Shown here: positions 13,950 through 17,117 of the stretch, one piece after another
Layout: each line of letters begins with the position of its first letter
Numbering within the stretch: the stretch's first letter is position 1
From: Acidobacteriota bacterium
GTDB taxonomy: Bacteria; Acidobacteriota; Holophagae; Thermotomaculales; Thermotomaculaceae
Reading direction: 5' to 3'
DNA: 17,117 bases
NCBI GenBank assembly: GCA_003650445.1
Contig: QMQE01000037.1
Span: 1 to 17,117, forward strand
Notes under the pieces: generated by a model
Told to the model about the DNA's origin: nothing
The model's database searches: none
What the model saw: only the letters and a program-made list of their open reading frames with translations
Position numbers and translations under genes: made by a program

Positions 13950-15571
13950 TGCGCACACCTGTCACATCGTGGAATCATAATTGAAAAAACCGCACCTTCT
14001 CCAAAGGTACCGCCAGCCTCAATCCGGCCACCCATGTCTTCCACGATACTTTTCGAAATGGAAAGCCCAAGCCCAAAGCCTTTGGCAAAGGTTGAATAAT
14101 AGGGTTGAAATATCTTTTCCCGAATTTCTTCCGGAATCCCCCTGCCACTATCCGAAATTCGTATGGTTATTTCGGGGAAATCCAGATCAATATCTACACT
14201 AATCTGTTTTTTCTCCTGATATTGAACAGCTTTTTCAGCGTTTTTCAAAATATTCCAGATGACTCGTTTGAATTTTCCCCGTTCACACTTTGCCCATGCT
14301 TCACCTTTGTACACCTCAGGTGAGACCACAAACTCGATCCCATCTTTGCATCCCTTTTCGAACAAATTGCTTACTTCCGCCACCAGTTTACAGATGTCGG
14401 CTGGTTCCGCTGTGGAACCCTCCCCGCGGGTAAAGCTCAAAAAATCCTGTATTGTAGTTCCCAGTCGGGAAATTTCCTGCTGAATAATCTCAAACAATTC
14501 CTGACTTTCCCGGTTCATATTTTTTTCCCTCAGCAGTTGCACAGCACCCTGAATTGAAGCCAATGGATTTCGAATTTCATGAGCAATTCCAGCTGCCATT
14601 TCCCCAAGGGACATGAGACTGTTCTTAAAGAGGACACTCTTTTCCATCGCCCGCCATTCCGTCAGATCCCGAAACAGGATTAGCAGGCCGATAAATTCCC
14701 CCCCGGAATACATCTTCGTCATGTTCAGGCCGATGATTGTCCCATTTTCAAATTCATACTCTCCCCGCTGCATTCGGGCATCATCCGATTCAAGGAGTAT
14801 ATCCGCCACAGGGAGAAATTCATTAATATCATTGTTCATCAATCTCGCCTCATCGAAAAGATCTTGCTGCTCAAGGAATTCACGGGTGGCATTGTTCACA
14901 AACGTCACCTGAAAATTTGCATTTGTTGTCAGCATTGCGCTGGGAATTGAATCCACAATCTGGTTTTTCAGCCGGGTAATTTCCTGCAATCGCTTTTCTT
15001 TCACTTCCACCTGCCCGGTGAGCCTTCGGACACGAACAGACAAAACACCAATGACCAGGGAAACAAGGAAAATCGCAACAAAATTGACACCGATAACATA
15101 TGGCATCCGGGTTTCAGTCAACACCCGACTTCCCATGAGGGGGATGAAGGCAAAATATTCCAGAAGCAAAAGCAAAGAAAAAAGCCCGATAGCTGTTGCA
15201 GCGAGAAAATGGAGATTGTCCCGTCTCAAATAAAAGCCGCCAAAGATAACCAGTACCAGGTACAGGAATTGAAACTGGCTATCCTGGCTCCCTGTCAGAT
15301 ACACCACAAGGGTAATAAACACCGCATCCGAAATCAAAAGAAGAAGATAATTTCGTCTGATTCCGGTAAGAAAAAAGAGAACCATTATGAAAATGTAGAA
15401 CAGAAAAAGAATCACAATCAACGAAAAATTCGCCAATTCAGGTTCAAAAAGCTTCAGGAGCGAAATGATAACCAGAATCAGCAGCGCCGTTAAAACCCGG
15501 GATAGAAAAAAGCGCAATCCGGAAATGTCCTCTCCCACCGCCTTTCTTCTTTTATTTCCTGTGCCAGACAT
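13946..15571 (-). CDS. pilS: Membrane sensor histidine kinase, PilS-like
   Basis: A 541-residue inner-membrane histidine kinase. About six membrane helices lie in residues 23-180 with short loops and no large periplasmic domain, as in PilS, which senses signals within the membrane. A PAS domain follows (about 200-305), then the HisKA H-box GIAHEIRNPLASI (H331) and the ATPase domain with N-box IWNILKNAEKAV (N440, N444), G1 DSGRGIP (474-480) and G2 GFGLGLSI (498-505). All catalytic residues are present. The C-terminus ends in CDRCAQ, a CxxC pair. An in-frame TGA lies two codons before the ATG, so this start is the earliest possible; the ribosome site is weak. A small CCCCT/AGGGG hairpin (15594-15607) lies about 25 bases upstream, in the 61-base gap after pilC. 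It overlaps pilR by ATGA. Confidence 0.87.
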   Translation of the reverse strand: MSGTGNKRRKAVGEDISGLRFFLSRVLTALLILVIISLLKLFEPELANFSLIVILFLFYIFIMVLFFLTGIRRNYLLLLISDAVFITLVVYLTGSQDSQFQFLYLVLVIFGGFYLRRDNLHFLAATAIGLFSLLLLLEYFAFIPLMGSRVLTETRMPYVIGVNFVAIFLVSLVIGVLSVRVRRLTGQVEVKEKRLQEITRLKNQIVDSIPSAMLTTNANFQVTFVNNATREFLEQQDLFDEARLMNNDINEFLPVADILLESDDARMQRGEYEFENGTIIGLNMTKMYSGGEFIGLLILFRDLTEWRAMEKSVLFKNSLMSLGEMAAGIAHEIRNPLASIQGAVQLLREKNMNRESQELFEIIQQEISRLGTTIQDFLSFTRGEGSTAEPADICKLVAEVSNLFEKGCKDGIEFVVSPEVYKGEAWAKCERGKFKRVIWNILKNAEKAVQYQEKKQISVDIDLDFPEITIRISDSGRGIPEEIREKIFQPYYSTFAKGFGLGLSISKSIVEDMGGRIEAGGTFGEGAVFSIMIPRCDRCAQ

Positions 15572-15632
15572 CTTTCAGCTACCCGGCTTCCTGCCCCTTT
15601 TCAGGGGGGAAACTTCCAAGGTGCACGGAACC

Positions 15633-16838
15633 CTACTTGACCAGGGTAATGATTTTGAAGATCGGTAGATACATGGAGACCACGATACCACCAACCAGTC
15701 CGCCGAGGAACATAATCATCACCGGTTCCATCAGGGACATGAGACTTGCAACCGCGGTATCCACTTCATCTTCATAAAAATCAGCAATCTTGGACAACAT
15801 GGTGTCCAAAGCCCCGGTGGATTCTCCAACCGTGACCATCTGGGTAACCATGGGGGGGAAAGCCCCTGAGTCCTTCAACGGATCCGAAACCGTCTTCCCT
15901 TCCTCGACCGATTTCCGAGTGGAAAGAACTGCGTCTTCGATAATGGCATTACCGGACGTCTTCGCGGTAATGTACAGGCCTTCCAGGATTGGGACACCGG
16001 AAGAAACCAGAGTAGACAAGGTCCGACTGAACCGGGCAACTGCAATTTTGCGCAAAATGGTTCCCAGAATGGGTGCTTTCAGCAGAAGTCCGTCAATCAT
16101 GTGGCGCCCGCCATTTGTTTTATAGTATTGTCGAAGGCCAATAACCACCAAAACGACAAAAACAATCAGCAGCCAGCCAAATGAAACCATAAAGTGGGAC
16201 ATGGCGACAACAATCCGTGTCGGGAGCGGCAGCTCCGCACCCATGCTTTTGAACATGCCTGCAAAAGCAGGAATAACTTTCCAGAGAATAACAGCCACAA
16301 TGATAATGGCAAAGGAAAAGACTGTAGTGGGATAGACCAATGCAGATTTCACTGCAGCCCTCAATTTATATGCCTTTTCAATGTAGACAGAAAGGCGCTG
16401 CATAATGATATCCAGAATACCACCAGCTTCACCAGCCGCAATCATGTTGACATACAGGTTATCAAAGGCCTTCGGGTGCTTCTCCATGGAATCCGCCAGC
16501 GTCATTCCGGTTTCCACATCTCCCCGGATTTCAAAGAGCGTTTTCTGGAAAAACTTATTTTCCTGTTGAGAAGCCAGGGCCTCAAGACATTGAACGAGGG
16601 GAAGCCCGGCATCAATCATAACGGAAAACTGTTTGGTAAAAACGGCCAGGTCCTTTACTGATACGCTGCCGCCGCCGAAGGAAAGTTTGGAAAGCCCGGT
16701 GGCCTCTTTTTCCTTAATGGCAGTAACTACAATGTTCTGTTTCCTCAGAAGGGCAATGGCCTCTTCACGATGCATCGCCTTGATTTCTCCCGTCCGTGCT
16801 TCACCGGATCGGGTTCTTCCTGTGTATTCAAAAAGCAT
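15633..16838 (-). CDS. pilC: Type IV pilus inner-membrane platform protein PilC
   Basis: A 401-residue GspF/PilC family protein, the inner-membrane platform on which the pilus motor ATPases act. It opens with the typical MLFEYTGRTRSGEARTGEI. Two homologous T2SSF domains (about 66-190 and 270-392) contain the repeated helix-bundle motifs FTKQFSVMIDAGLPL and FSRTLSTLVSSGVPI, and the glycine signatures GEAGG (136-140) and GESTG (338-342). Membrane helices are near 170-192, 216-236 and 373-395. AGGAGG lies five to six bases before the ATG. It begins 14 bases after pilT and precedes pilS, so it belongs to a pilT-pilC-pilS-pilR run. Length and order are normal. Confidence 0.95.
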   Translation of the reverse strand: MLFEYTGRTRSGEARTGEIKAMHREEAIALLRKQNIVVTAIKEKEATGLSKLSFGGGSVSVKDLAVFTKQFSVMIDAGLPLVQCLEALASQQENKFFQKTLFEIRGDVETGMTLADSMEKHPKAFDNLYVNMIAAGEAGGILDIIMQRLSVYIEKAYKLRAAVKSALVYPTTVFSFAIIIVAVILWKVIPAFAGMFKSMGAELPLPTRIVVAMSHFMVSFGWLLIVFVVLVVIGLRQYYKTNGGRHMIDGLLLKAPILGTILRKIAVARFSRTLSTLVSSGVPILEGLYITAKTSGNAIIEDAVLSTRKSVEEGKTVSDPLKDSGAFPPMVTQMVTVGESTGALDTMLSKIADFYEDEVDTAVASLMSLMEPVMIMFLGGLVGGIVVSMYLPIFKIITLVK

Positions 16839-16852
16839 ACATCCCTCCTGAC

Positions 16853-17117
16853 TTATGTGTATTTAATCTTTGGATTTCTTTTTGGCCGGTCTGCGGTCGG
16901 TTTCATGTCCACCGCTCCGACTCCTCTGTTCATCATATCAATGAGCTCTTCCTTATTGGAAGAGCGGGCAACTGCCACTTCTTTGGTGATTTTTCCCTGA
17001 AAATATAAAGATGCCAATGATTGGTTAAACGTCATCATGCCATGCTTCAACTGGCCGGTTTGCATTGTCGCGTAGATCTGGTGAATTTTGTCTTCCCGGA
17101 TCAGGTTTCGCACAGCG
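16853..17117 (-). CDS. pilT: Type IV pilus retraction ATPase PilT (C-terminal fragment)
   Basis: Only the last 87 codons are present; the frame is open through the window edge. PilT is the hexameric cytoplasmic ATPase that powers pilus retraction in twitching motility. The visible part starts with AVRNLIRE, matching the AIRNLIRE motif that PilT needs for retraction, followed by KIHQIYATMQTGQLKHGMMTFNQSL and the closing helices ARSSNKEEL. After these come about 25 extra residues (from MMNRGVGAVDMK to PKRNPKIKYT) forming a basic tail that is often absent or different in other PilT proteins. The Walker motifs lie outside the window. The stop is 14 bases before pilC. Confidence 0.92.
   Translation of the reverse strand, partial: AVRNLIREDKIHQIYATMQTGQLKHGMMTFNQSLASLYFQGKITKEVAVARSSNKEELIDMMNRGVGAVDMKPTADRPKRNPKIKYT

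Noticed and set aside
15594..15607. CCCCT/AGGGG hairpin between pilC and pilS as a terminator
   Set aside because: The stem is only 5 bp and no U-tract follows on the minus strand; pilS is expected to be co-transcribed with pilC.
15852..15858. Run of seven G in pilC
   Set aside because: The frame is intact, the protein is normal in length, and the run is short.

Overview
The window comes from a Gram-negative-type bacterium with type IV pili that also makes the low-molecular-weight thiol bacillithiol. A bacillithiol operon next to pilT/pilC/pilS/pilR genes and pyruvate phosphate dikinase argues against Bacilli. It fits one of the bacillithiol-producing phyla outside the Firmicutes (for example an Acidobacteriota- or FCB-like lineage), but the phylum cannot be fixed from sequence alone. 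Genes are tightly packed, often overlapping by ATGA, with strong AGGAG ribosome binding sites and several non-ATG starts.

Left half (plus strand, 1-6172): the 3' end of bshC, then bshB1 and bshA, the full bacillithiol pathway in one operon (cysteine addition, deacetylase, glycosyltransferase). Directly downstream, and apparently translationally coupled through an overlapping ATC start codon, are two ABC exporter half-transporters. They form an asymmetric heterodimer with one degenerate ATP site (TM287/288, BmrCD or LmrCD type). After a short gap with an inverted repeat comes a small PilZ-like protein with an acidic tail. A hairpin lies at the convergent junction.

Right half (minus strand, 17117-6276): pilT (C-terminus only), pilC, pilS and pilR form a type IV pilus motor/platform/two-component run. 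A strong promoter-like sequence then precedes an ExeA-like AAA ATPase carrying three zinc ribbons and a C-terminal PH-like region. This gene overlaps ppdK (pyruvate phosphate dikinase) by ATGA. A clear intrinsic terminator closes ppdK, and a monocistronic acyl-CoA dehydrogenase follows with its own promoter-like sequence and a near-perfect 24-bp palindrome just before its ribosome binding site.

The most interesting points are the bacillithiol operon joined to a heterodimeric ABC exporter (a possible thiol, thiol-conjugate or redox exporter, by loose analogy with CydDC) and the unusual ATPase/zinc-ribbon fusion coupled to ppdK. No mobile elements, CRISPR arrays, tRNA or rRNA genes were recognised. 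No gap between genes exceeds 300 bases.
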